A stretch of 9,752 nt of DNA from Chloroflexota bacterium (lineage in GTDB: Bacteria > Chloroflexota > Dormibacteria > Aeolococcales > Aeolococcaceae), in contig JAQBPI010000106.1 of NCBI GenBank assembly GCA_028287605.1, positions 1 to 9,752 of the forward strand, written 5' to 3'. How positions within the stretch are numbered: position 1 is the first letter of the stretch; every line of letters begins with the position of its first letter. A program made the translations under genes and the position numbers. The notes below the pieces were generated by a model that had not been told where the DNA came from, searched no databases, and saw only the letters and a list, made by a program, of their open reading frames with translations. Shown here piece by piece: positions 1 to 5,428 of this stretch.

Positions 1-560
1 GCCGGTTGCGAAGCCTGTTGAACCGAGTAGGTGGCGACCTGGTCGACGGCGAAGCGCACGTCGGTGCCGCTGCGGGTGTCGTGGACCACGACCGGGTCGC
101 CGGGGTGCAGATCACCCAGGTGCGCGAACAGCGCCGGACGGCCGCGCACGTCGTCGACGTGGCCGGCGACGGTCGCGGTGCCCACGTCACCGGGGATGCT
201 GCCACCGCGGTACCAGAACGCCTGCTGCCACACCGGGTCGCCGAGTGGACCCTGGGGCGCGTCCATCGCGTCGCCGGCGGTGAGGCCGACGCCGAGCATG
301 GCGCCGCTCACCTGCAGCGAGGGGAGGGTCAGGTCGAGCGGCACCGGGGTGGGCCCGGCGTGCAGGCCCAGGCCCGCGGGGACGAGCGGGCGCGCCAGCA
401 GCGGCGGGGCCGGAGGCGCCTGCGCCGAGGACGGGGTCGGGCTGTGGACCGCAACGCCGGCGCCACCGCATCCGGCGAGCACCGCCGCCGCCACCGCGAG
501 GGCGACAGCGCGGCCACACGCCGCGAGGGCGCTCGGAGGAGCGGGGACGGGTGTCGTCAT
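1..560 (-). CDS. Class F-type sortase with lipoprotein signal (partial, C-terminus outside window)
   Basis: The frame is open from an ATG at 560 to the left edge (about 186 residues). The N-terminus carries a hydrophobic stretch ending in a lipobox, L-A-G-C at residues 28-31, so the mature protein would be lipid-anchored at Cys31. A Pro/Ala-rich linker follows (about 40-72). From about residue 75 the sequence fits the sortase fold: a region with W111, F115, W116 and Y117, then TVAGHVDD with the likely catalytic His at 134, then the usual 'ALFAHLGDLHPGD' stretch. The catalytic Cys (TLxTC) and Arg lie beyond the window and cannot be checked. The start is set by an excellent Shine-Dalgarno, AGGAAGGG at 566-573, 5 nt before the ATG. 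Sortases are thiol transpeptidases that attach proteins to the cell surface; substrate and exact class are not visible here. The class F label comes from recalled resemblance to actinobacterial and chloroflexotal sequences. Confidence 0.83.
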   Translation of the reverse strand, partial: MTTPVPAPPSALAACGRAVALAVAAAVLAGCGGAGVAVHSPTPSSAQAPPAPPLLARPLVPAGLGLHAGPTPVPLDLTLPSLQVSGAMLGVGLTAGDAMDAPQGPLGDPVWQQAFWYRGGSIPGDVGTATVAGHVDDVRGRPALFAHLGDLHPGDPVVVHDTRSGTDVRFAVDQVATYSVQQASQP

Positions 561-683
561 CAGGGCCCTTCCTGGTCCGATGAGGTCGAGATCCTCCCTT
601 CAACGCCCGGCCCCCCCTACTTCCTACGGGTGAAGCCTGGATGAACTCCAGGGGCGGCTCGGAGGGCGTCCCGCCGCCGCAGC
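561..683 (-). promoter_or_regulatory. Leader/promoter region of the sortase gene with PHO-box-like direct repeat
   Basis: This is the 123-bp gap between the end of trpS and the sortase start. Reading the minus strand, two adjacent 11-nt units at 625-646, GTTCATCCAGG and then CTTCACCCGTA, resemble the direct repeat bound by PhoP in Streptomyces (G-G/T-TCA-YYY-R-G/C-G). The first unit matches fully and the second about 8 of 11. No convincing -10 box follows. The same bases also form a small hairpin, listed separately. This is a low-confidence motif match. Confidence 0.25.
636..652 (-). terminator. Possible hairpin terminator after trpS
   Basis: CCTGGA and TCCAGG form a 6-bp stem with a 5-nt loop, about 32-48 nt beyond the trpS stop in the direction of transcription. 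There is no T-run, so it would be a weak intrinsic terminator at best. It overlaps the PHO-box-like repeat, and only one of the two readings may be right. Confidence 0.25.
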
Positions 684-1742
684 CTACCCGGCCGCGCCGA
701 TCTTCTTCGCGCGGTCCTCGGCGCGTCGCCGGATGCGGTTCCAGGTGCTGGTCAGCCCCATCGCCGAGCGCATCTCGCGGACCGTCAGCACCACCTCGTC
801 ACGGGTGCGCGCGGTGCCCTCGACGATCAGCGTCTCGACGTAGCCGCGGTCGGCCTCGTAGGCGGCGCGGCGCTCGCGCATCGGCGCGAGAAAGGCGTTG
901 ATCGCCTCGGTCAGCCGCTCCTTCACCTCGACGTCGGCGACCGTCCCCTCCCGGTAGCGCCGCTTGAGGTCGTCCACCTCGGCGCGGTCGGGGTTGAAGG
1001 TGTCGTGGTAGACGAAGACCGGATTGCCCTCGACGGTGCCGGGGATGTCGGCGCGGATGCGCGCCGGGTCGGTGTACATGGAGAACACCTTGCGCCGCAC
1101 CGTGGCCTCGTCGTCGCTGAGGAGGATGGTGTTGCCGACCGACTTGCTCATCTTCGCCCGGCCGTCGGTGCCGACCAGGGTGGGCACGTCGCCGATCATC
1201 AGCTCGGGGATGGGGAAGACCTCGCCGTAGAGGCCGTTGAAGCGGCGGGCGATCTCGCGGGTCACCTCGACGTGGCTGGCGTTGTCCTTGCCCACGGGCA
1301 CGATGTGGGCGCGCACGCAGAGGATGTCCGCCGCCTGCAGCACCGGGTAGCCGAGCAGCCCGTAGGGCATCTCCTCCTTGCCCGCGGCGCGGGCCATCTC
1401 CTTCAGGCTGGGGATGCGCTCCAGCCGCGGCACGGTGACGAGGTTCTGGAAGAGCGTGTTGATCTCGGAGAGCTCGGGGATCGCCGACTGCAGGTAGAAG
1501 GTGGCGCGCTCCGGCTCGATCCCCGCCGCCAGCGAGTCGAGCACCAGGTGCCGTGCGTTCTCGGCGGACTCGAGGATGTCCTCCCTGCTGTTCTTCGTGG
1601 TCAGCATGTGGAGGTCGGCGATGATGAAGAAGCACTCGTACTGGTGCTGCAGCCGTACCCGGTTCTCGAGCGAGCCGACGTAGTGGCCCAGGTGGAGCTT
1701 GCCGGTGGGACGGTCGCCGGTGAGCAGGCGGGGCTGGGTCAC
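684..1742 (-). CDS. trpS: Tryptophanyl-tRNA synthetase
   Basis: The 352-residue product charges tRNA-Trp with tryptophan using ATP, in the cytoplasm. It is a class Ic synthetase: the N-terminal TGDRPTGKLHLGH contains the HIGH-type ATP motif (HLGH, 17-20), and AKMSKS is at 196-201. The typical Trp-site region is present (YPVLQAADI around 132-140, then VPVGKDN). The GDRPTG/HLGH form belongs to the subfamily seen in streptococci and in the auxiliary TrpRS-II of Deinococcus, rather than the more common form with G-N in that motif. Length is normal and no domain is missing. The start is GTG at 1742, supported by AGGAG at 1749-1753, 6 nt upstream. A nine-G run on the plus strand lies just beyond that site. 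No T-box or trp attenuator was found in the leader. Confidence 0.97.
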   Translation of the reverse strand: MTQPRLLTGDRPTGKLHLGHYVGSLENRVRLQHQYECFFIIADLHMLTTKNSREDILESAENARHLVLDSLAAGIEPERATFYLQSAIPELSEINTLFQNLVTVPRLERIPSLKEMARAAGKEEMPYGLLGYPVLQAADILCVRAHIVPVGKDNASHVEVTREIARRFNGLYGEVFPIPELMIGDVPTLVGTDGRAKMSKSVGNTILLSDDEATVRRKVFSMYTDPARIRADIPGTVEGNPVFVYHDTFNPDRAEVDDLKRRYREGTVADVEVKERLTEAINAFLAPMRERRAAYEADRGYVETLIVEGTARTRDEVVLTVREMRSAMGLTSTWNRIRRRAEDRAKKIGAAG

Positions 1743-1753
1743 GGGGTGCTCCT

Positions 1754-1770
1754 GGGAGGGAGGGGGGGGG
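1754..1770 (+). other. G-tract with quadruplex potential next to the trpS ribosome binding site
   Basis: On the plus strand (trpS template) three G-tracts of 3, 3 and 9 are separated by single A residues. This satisfies the usual quadruplex pattern because the 9-G run can supply two tracts. In the trpS mRNA the same bases are a C/T-rich stretch ending exactly where the AGGAG site begins (1749-1753). Function is unknown. Confidence 0.45.
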
Positions 1771-1810
1771 CAGCCGATTGTGCCCGCCCCGGGCTGTCCC
1801 GTGCGCGCTC

Positions 1811-1830
1811 GCCGGCAGTCGCCGGCAGTC
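1811..1830. repeat. Tandem 10-bp duplication
   Basis: GCCGGCAGTC occurs twice head to tail in the gap between the small Cys-rich gene and trpS. There are only two copies, probably a slippage duplication. No function is apparent. Confidence 0.8.
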
Positions 1831-1835
1831 CTCCC

Positions 1836-2012
1836 CTACCGCCAGCAGGTGCAGCCGGTCTGGTCCGCGCAGCCTCGGCAGCAGTACACCTCGCTGTCGA
1901 GGGTGAAGCCGGGGGGCCACCCGGCTGGAGCTCGCCGTCCCCCACGGGGAGGCAGTCTCGGATTCACCGTACCAGACCCCGCCGTTGCCGTCGACCGTCC
2001 GGAGTGGTTCAC
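1836..2012 (-). CDS. Small Cys-rich, metallothionein-like protein (58 aa)
   Basis: A short frame encodes 58 residues ending in EVYCCRGCADQTGCTCWR, with five Cys in 13 residues (CC-x2-C-x5-C-x-C). The arrangement resembles the C-terminal metal-binding half of prokaryotic metallothioneins (SmtA type: YYC-x3-CADG ... TGC-x-C). I infer a small metal-binding or zinc-ribbon-like protein; the family cannot be fixed by eye. The N-terminal half is low-complexity (Gly/Pro/Arg) and has no membrane segment. The GTG at 2012 has a strong Shine-Dalgarno, GGGGAG at 2019-2024, 6 nt upstream. An internal GTG at 1967 would give 43 residues with a much weaker site. The gene lies 93 bp upstream of trpS on the same strand and could share its transcript. 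It is divergent from the gene at 2085, with about 72 bp between the two starts. Confidence 0.6.
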   Translation of the reverse strand: MNHSGRSTATAGSGTVNPRLPPRGGRRAPAGWPPGFTLDSEVYCCRGCADQTGCTCWR

Positions 2013-2084
2013 TTACCGCTCCCCTGACGGGCGGCTGTCACCGTGGCGGCGCCGGGGAAGGAGCCCAGCGAGAAGGGTCACCCG

Positions 2085-2816
2085 ATGACCGAGCTGCTGC
2101 TCGTGGCGGTCCTGGCGGTGGGGGGGCTCCTGGTGACGATGGTGGCCGCTCGTGTCCTGTCGCGGAACCTCGCCGGCCTGGGCATCGCCCTCGTCGTCGG
2201 CGCCCTGCTCATCGGCGTCGCCGGCACCGCGGGGATCACCGCCCTCCACCGGGTCGCCAGCGGGGTCGGCGGGGTCAACATCGAGATCACCAACGGCGTG
2301 ACCGGGCTGCAGCGCAGCGAGCCCACCGCCAGCCTCCGGCCGTCGGCCGTCCCGACCCGGATCCCCGGCCCGCCTCCCGCCCTGCTCGCCGCCGAACGCC
2401 AGGTGGCGGCGATGGGCTACCAGGTCGCCGACCCCGGCACCTTCCATCCCGAGCTGGCCCTCCACGTCCTCGTGGGCGTGGCCGGCGACGGCAGCGCCGT
2501 GCCCCACCACGAGCGGGCGTTCTTCTTCGGCGGCGACGGGGCCCTGCTCGGCGAGGACGCGCCCCTGCCCAGCGCCTCGGTGCTGGTGGTCGGTCAGGGC
2601 CCGGCGACCGCCGCGCTCGCCTACCAGCTGTACGCCACCGACGACCCCGACTGCTGCCCCACCCTGGGCAAGGCGGCGGTGCGCTTCCGCCTCGACCGCG
2701 GGCCGGTGCTCCACCGCCTCGACCCGCTCCCCGCGGACACCGCCCGGCGCGCCTGCTGCGCGAGCGGCTCCACGCCGCCGTCCGAGCCGGTCCCGCCGGG
2801 CTCGCGGCGTCAGTAG
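2085..2816 (+). CDS. LppP/LprE-like domain protein with two N-terminal membrane segments
   Basis: The protein has 243 residues. Two hydrophobic segments (about 3-22 and 30-52) are separated by R23 and R27, giving a short hairpin membrane anchor. A Pro-rich linker (about 82-100) follows. The domain from about 102 to 216 resembles mycobacterial LppP/LprE lipoproteins: AFFFGGDGALLGED around 145-158, a LVVGQGPATAALAYQLYA stretch, then DPDCCPTLGKAAVRFRLD with a Cys pair at 190-191. A second Cys pair is at 224-225. Unlike LppP/LprE there is no lipobox. The biochemical role of the family is not known. I chose ATG 2085 because GAAGGG (2072-2077) sits 7 nt upstream; the frame also has a GTG at 2043 that would only add a polar extension before the first membrane segment. 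Its end overlaps the convergent CHRD lipoprotein gene by 7 bp. Confidence 0.8.
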   Translation: MTELLLVAVLAVGGLLVTMVAARVLSRNLAGLGIALVVGALLIGVAGTAGITALHRVASGVGGVNIEITNGVTGLQRSEPTASLRPSAVPTRIPGPPPALLAAERQVAAMGYQVADPGTFHPELALHVLVGVAGDGSAVPHHERAFFFGGDGALLGEDAPLPSASVLVVGQGPATAALAYQLYATDDPDCCPTLGKAAVRFRLDRGPVLHRLDPLPADTARRACCASGSTPPSEPVPPGSRRQ

Positions 2817-3691
2817 CCGGAGGCGCCTCCGACGTCACCGCAGAGGATGGGGTCGAAGTCGGTCTGACCCGCGGTCACCGCGGTGGTGCGGTGGACGTTG
2901 ATGTACCAGGTCCCGGTGGGGATCGAGCTCACGTTGCCCACCGTCGCGGTCAGGGTGGCGTGGCCGCCGGCGTCGGCGGTCAGGCTGGGAAGCGCGTGGA
3001 TCACCGCGCCCTGGCTGGCGCAGCTGCCGAGGTGGATGTGGACCGCGTGCGAGCTCGAGGGCCTGAGCCCGGTGACGTCGAGCACCACCGTGAGCGCGCC
3101 ACCCCGGATGGCGAGCTGCGCCGTCCCCGAGGCGCTCTGGTCGGGGCTGCTCGGCGGGCTCGCCGGCGGTGGCCCCAGCCGCAGCGGCACCGCGATGTGG
3201 GCGCCCCTGGCGGGGTTGGCGACGTCGCCGCAGACGATCGGCTCGAACTGCGCCTCCGGGGTCAGGGTGGGCCCGTTGTGGACGTTGACGTACCAGGCCG
3301 CGTCGGGGATGCCGCCCTCCTTGATCGCGGTGATCGCGGTGACCGTGTCGGCGACGCCGTGGCCGTCGGCCTGGACGTCGTTCAGCGGGTACGCGACCGG
3401 GCCCTGACGCGCGCAGAGGCCGGAGTGGATGTGGGCGGGATGGACGCTGTTGGGGGCGAGGCCGGTGAGGCGGAGCTCGACCGTGAGCGTCCTCGTCGCG
3501 GCGCCGTAGGCCAGCGTCGCCTCCCCGGTCGGAACGTGCCGCAGCGGCACGACGGCGCTGCCCACCCCGGCAGCGGTCGTCGAGCCGGTGGTGGTCCGGG
3601 TGCCCGTCGAGGAGCCGGACGACCCCCCGCAGGCGGCGACCGCGCCCAGGGCGAGGGTCGCCATCAGGGTCCCGATCCCGAGGCGGGGCAT
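2810..3691 (-). CDS. Lipoprotein with two tandem CHRD/Cu-Zn-SOD-like domains
   Basis: The 293-residue product has a short signal peptide with lipobox V-A-A-C, Cys21 being the lipidated residue, then a Ser/Thr/Gly-rich tether (22-42). Two homologous domains follow (about 45-157 and 165-287). Each carries an HIH motif (87-89, 218-220), a Cys shortly after it (93, 224), a WYxNVH motif (133-138, 262-267) and a closing P-I-x-C-G-D-V (Cys 154, 284). HIH plus WYxNVH is typical of CHRD domains, which are related to the Cu/Zn-superoxide dismutase fold. The paired Cys could form one disulfide per domain, as in Cu/Zn SOD. I expect an extracytoplasmic, membrane-tethered protein; metal binding or enzyme activity is not established. 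The ATG at 3691 is preferred over an upstream in-frame ATG at 3724 because GGAGG lies 6 nt before it and the signal peptide starts there. Confidence 0.85.
   Translation of the reverse strand: MPRLGIGTLMATLALGAVAACGGSSGSSTGTRTTTGSTTAAGVGSAVVPLRHVPTGEATLAYGAATRTLTVELRLTGLAPNSVHPAHIHSGLCARQGPVAYPLNDVQADGHGVADTVTAITAIKEGGIPDAAWYVNVHNGPTLTPEAQFEPIVCGDVANPARGAHIAVPLRLGPPPASPPSSPDQSASGTAQLAIRGGALTVVLDVTGLRPSSSHAVHIHLGSCASQGAVIHALPSLTADAGGHATLTATVGNVSSIPTGTWYINVHRTTAVTAGQTDFDPILCGDVGGASGY
2818..2831. terminator. 14-bp perfect palindrome at the convergent gene ends
   Basis: CGGAGGC followed directly by GCCTCCG is a perfect palindrome starting 1 bp after the stop of the plus-strand gene. It lies in the last codons of the minus-strand CHRD gene. 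It could act as a small hairpin terminator, mainly for the plus-strand transcript. There is no T-run and the stem is short (about 5 bp with a 4-nt loop), so support is modest. Confidence 0.3.
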
Positions 3692-3724
3692 GTCTGACCT
3701 CCCGGTGGGTCCGAAGCGGCGCAC

Positions 3725-3730
3725 AGCCTA
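3725..3730 (-). promoter_or_regulatory. Possible -10 box for the CHRD lipoprotein gene
   Basis: TAGGCT (TAnnnT pattern) on the minus strand lies 33 bp upstream of the ATG at 3691. That leaves room for a short leader containing the GGAGG site. No good -35 element is visible. Confidence 0.3.
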
Positions 3731-3803
3731 CTCCGGGGTGCGACACCGGCACCGGCTCCGGGCGGGGGAGGAGGCCGGGCGCCCGCGGGGTGGTCCCGTC
3801 CCG

Positions 3804-3809
3804 TACTCT
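3804..3809 (+). promoter_or_regulatory. Possible -10 box for the glycosyltransferase leader
   Basis: TACTCT fits TAnnnT and ends 9 nt before an ATG at 3819, close to the spacing of leaderless promoters. If used, the transcript would begin at or just before the 40-codon leader ORF and carry both hairpins upstream of the glycosyltransferase. No clear -35 is visible. Confidence 0.3.
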
Positions 3810-3818
3810 CTGCGGCCC

Positions 3819-3941
3819 ATGCTCCAGGCCAGCGCCAGCAGCGCGCTCCACGAGCTCGCCGGCCGCTCCGGAGCGGCCGGCGACGTGGTCGCCCTCGCGG
3901 TCGGGGTCGCGAGGGTGCGCCCGCGGCGGCCGGGAGACTAG
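3819..3941 (+). CDS. Possible 40-aa leader ORF before the glycosyltransferase
   Basis: An ATG at 3819 opens 40 codons ending in TAG at 3939-3941, just 5 bp before the glycosyltransferase ATG. There is no Shine-Dalgarno; the only support for the start is the TACTCT box 9 nt upstream (leaderless style). The peptide is Ala/Gly/Val-rich with a basic tail (RVRPRRPGD) and matches nothing I know. Both inverted repeats of this region lie inside it, so the reading frame may be incidental to a structured leader. If translated, ribosomes ending at 3941 could affect re-initiation at 3947. Confidence 0.2.
   Translation: MLQASASSALHELAGRSGAAGDVVALAVGVARVRPRRPGD
3856..3883. repeat. Perfect 28-bp palindrome in the divergent promoter region
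   Basis: TCGCCGGCCGCTCC (3856-3869) is followed with no spacer by its exact reverse complement (3870-3883). In RNA this would fold as roughly a 12-bp GC-rich stem with a 4-nt loop. It lies 64 bp before the glycosyltransferase start and 164 bp from the divergent CHRD gene start. It could be an operator, a cruciform site or an mRNA leader hairpin. A match of 14 consecutive pairs is far beyond what base composition alone would usually give in a region this short. Confidence 0.85.
3892..3915 (+). promoter_or_regulatory. Second leader hairpin before the glycosyltransferase
   Basis: CCCTCGCG (3892-3899) and CGCGAGGG (3908-3915) form a perfect 8-bp stem around an 8-nt loop, extendable by a G-U and a C-G pair. 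It starts 8 nt after the 28-bp palindrome. It ends 31 bp before the glycosyltransferase ATG, leaving the GGGAG at 3932-3936 unpaired. No T-run follows, so it is not a typical intrinsic terminator. Confidence 0.55.
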
Positions 3942-3946
3942 CGGCG

Positions 3947-5227
3947 ATGCTCCCTCCCGAGCGGCTCGAGGTGGTGATGCTCTCGCTCGAGGGCCCCGAT
4001 CGGTACAGCCAGGCGGGCGGGCTGGGGGTGCGTGCCCGCGAGCTCTGCCGGGCGCTCGCCGCCGCCGGCGTCCGCACCACGCTGGTCTTCGCCGGCGACC
4101 CCGCGCTGCCCTCCGAGGAGGTCGACCAGGGGGTTCGCCTGGTGCGCTGGGCACAGCCCGTCAGCGCCCGTCACCCGCTCGGCGTCTACCAGGGCGAGGA
4201 GGAGATCATCGCCGATCTCGAGGCCCACCTCCCCGGCTGGCTCGCCCACGAGGTGGTGGGTCCGGCGAGCCGTCGCGGCCACACCGTGGCGCTGCTCGCC
4301 GAGGAGTGGCAGACGGCGGGCACCGCGCTCGCCGCCAGCGACCTGCTCCACGCCCTGGGCCTGCGCAACCGCTGCGCGGTGCTCTGGAACGCCAACAACA
4401 CCTTCGGCTTCGACCGTGTCGACTGGGGCCGGCTCGGCTACGTCACCGCGGTCACCACCGTCAGCCGCTACATGCGCGGGCTGATGCTGCCGTGGGGGGT
4501 GAACCCCCTGGTGATCCCCAACGGCATCCCCCAGACGGCGCTCGAGCCCGTCGACCCCAGGGCGGCGGCGCTGATCGCGAGCGCCGCCGGCACCCCGTGC
4601 CTCGGCTTCAAGATCGGCCGCTTCAGCCCCGACAAGCGCTGGCACCAGGCGATCAGCGCGGTCGCCGCGCTGCGGGCCCGCGGGATCCCCGCCCGGCTGC
4701 TGATGCGCGGCGGCATCGAGCCCTTCGGGGGCGACGTGATCGACCACGCCCGCCGCCTCGGTCTGGCCGTGGCCGACTGGTTCGAGCCCATCGACGGCGC
4801 CGCGGCGGTCGCCACCGCGCTCGCCGACAGCGCCGGCGCTCCCCTGGTGCATCTCCGCAGCTTCCTGCCCGACACCGCCATCCCGGCGATCTACGCGGGC
4901 GCCACCGCGGTCCTCGCCAACTCCGGTCACGAGCCCTTCGGGCTGGTGGGCCTGGAGGCGATGGCGGCCGGCGGGGTCGCGGTGGTGGGTGCGACCGGTG
5001 AGGAGTACGCCCGCCCCTACGCCAACGCGGTGGTGGTGGAGACCGACGACGGCGCCGAGGTGGCGGGGGCGCTGCGCGGCCTGGTGGAGCGTCCGGAGCT
5101 GGGCGAGCGGCTGCGCCGCGCCGCCCGCCGCGACGCCGCCGAGTTCGCCTGGCCGCGGGTGGTCGAGGGGCTGCTGGAGCGGCTGCGCTTCGTCTGCGAG
5201 CACCAGGGAGTGGCCGTCGCCGGGTAG
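3947..5227 (+). CDS. GT-B fold glycosyltransferase (GT4/glycogen-synthase-like)
   Basis: The 426-residue cytoplasmic enzyme should transfer a sugar from a nucleotide-sugar donor with retention of configuration. The N-terminal Rossmann-like domain opens with SQAGGLGVRARELCRAL (21-37), equivalent to the Gly-rich loop of starch/glycogen synthases and GT4 enzymes. The C-terminal domain holds GRFSPDKRW (224-232) and HEPFGLVGLEA (328-338) with the E-x7-E pair at E329 and E337. The segment WNANNTFGFDRVDWGRL (147-163) marks a subfamily I recall from chloroflexotal and other genomes; its acceptor is unknown to me. There is no signal peptide or membrane segment. ATG 3947 has GGGAG at 3932-3936 (10-nt spacing); M11 is an alternative without a good site. 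Upstream lies an unusual hairpin-rich leader. Donor and acceptor cannot be read from the sequence. Confidence 0.88.
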   Translation: MLPPERLEVVMLSLEGPDRYSQAGGLGVRARELCRALAAAGVRTTLVFAGDPALPSEEVDQGVRLVRWAQPVSARHPLGVYQGEEEIIADLEAHLPGWLAHEVVGPASRRGHTVALLAEEWQTAGTALAASDLLHALGLRNRCAVLWNANNTFGFDRVDWGRLGYVTAVTTVSRYMRGLMLPWGVNPLVIPNGIPQTALEPVDPRAAALIASAAGTPCLGFKIGRFSPDKRWHQAISAVAALRARGIPARLLMRGGIEPFGGDVIDHARRLGLAVADWFEPIDGAAAVATALADSAGAPLVHLRSFLPDTAIPAIYAGATAVLANSGHEPFGLVGLEAMAAGGVAVVGATGEEYARPYANAVVVETDDGAEVAGALRGLVERPELGERLRRAARRDAAEFAWPRVVEGLLERLRFVCEHQGVAVAG

Positions 5228-5265
5228 CGCGGGGTGCGGGCCCACGGCGGGACGGCGCGTCTGTG

Positions 5266-5302
5266 CCGGAGTCGGCATCGGTCGCTCCGGTGGTCTCCCA
5301 CC
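5266..5302 (+). terminator. Hairpin-rich stretch after the glycosyltransferase, possible terminator
   Basis: Starting 38 bp after the stop, CCGGAG (5266-5271) can pair with CTCCGG (5285-5290), and GGTGG (5289-5293) with CCACC (5298-5302) around TCTC. The two hairpins are mutually exclusive at their edge. No T-run is present. Support is weak. Confidence 0.25.
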
Positions 5303-5328
5303 CGCGGGGAGTGCCGTCCACCGCTCGA

Positions 5329-5365
5329 TCACCCGCCTTGCCGATCACCAACAGATCTGTCACCA
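5329..5365. promoter_or_regulatory. Triple TCACC repeat and ACAGATCTGT palindrome upstream of the SARP gene
   Basis: TCACC occurs at 5329, 5345 and 5360 (spacings 16 and 15), the first two as GATCACC. A perfect 10-bp palindrome, ACAGATCTGT, lies at 5351-5360 between the second and third copies. A weak TTGCCG (5338-5343) could serve as -35. SARP proteins bind short direct repeats near promoters, so autoregulation is possible; the spacing is not the classical 11 bp. Confidence 0.35.
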
Positions 5366-5428
5366 TCCGCGACGGGAGGAGGCACTGATACGGCGGACGT
5401 GGAGCTCGCACCTGTCCAGGCGCCCGGC

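Noticed and set aside
187..603. Minus-strand 138-codon frame overlapping the sortase
   Set aside because: Arg/Gly/Pro-rich translation without domains; the neighbouring frame starting at 560 gives a lipobox and sortase motifs with a strong ribosome site.
1811..1830. Start of a repeat array or CRISPR
   Set aside because: Only two direct copies of a 10-bp unit with no spacers; no array anywhere in the window.
1743..1835. T-box or trp attenuator before trpS
   Set aside because: No T-box core sequence, Trp-codon leader peptide or terminator/antiterminator pair could be found; only a C/T tract and a two-copy 10-bp repeat are present.
1005..2027. Long plus-strand open frame opposite trpS
   Set aside because: It is the antisense shadow of a clear trpS; the translation is Gly/Arg/His-rich with no family features, as expected from high-GC third-position bias.
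1985..3697. 570-codon plus-strand open frame
   Set aside because: It covers the LppP-like gene in another frame and the CHRD gene on the other strand, both supported by ribosome sites and motifs; its own product is low-complexity Arg/Gly/Pro.
5234..5428. N-terminal extension of the SARP protein
   Set aside because: The frame is open upstream but the translation is low-complexity, lacks a usable start with a ribosome site, and family members begin at the winged helix right after the ATG at 5429.
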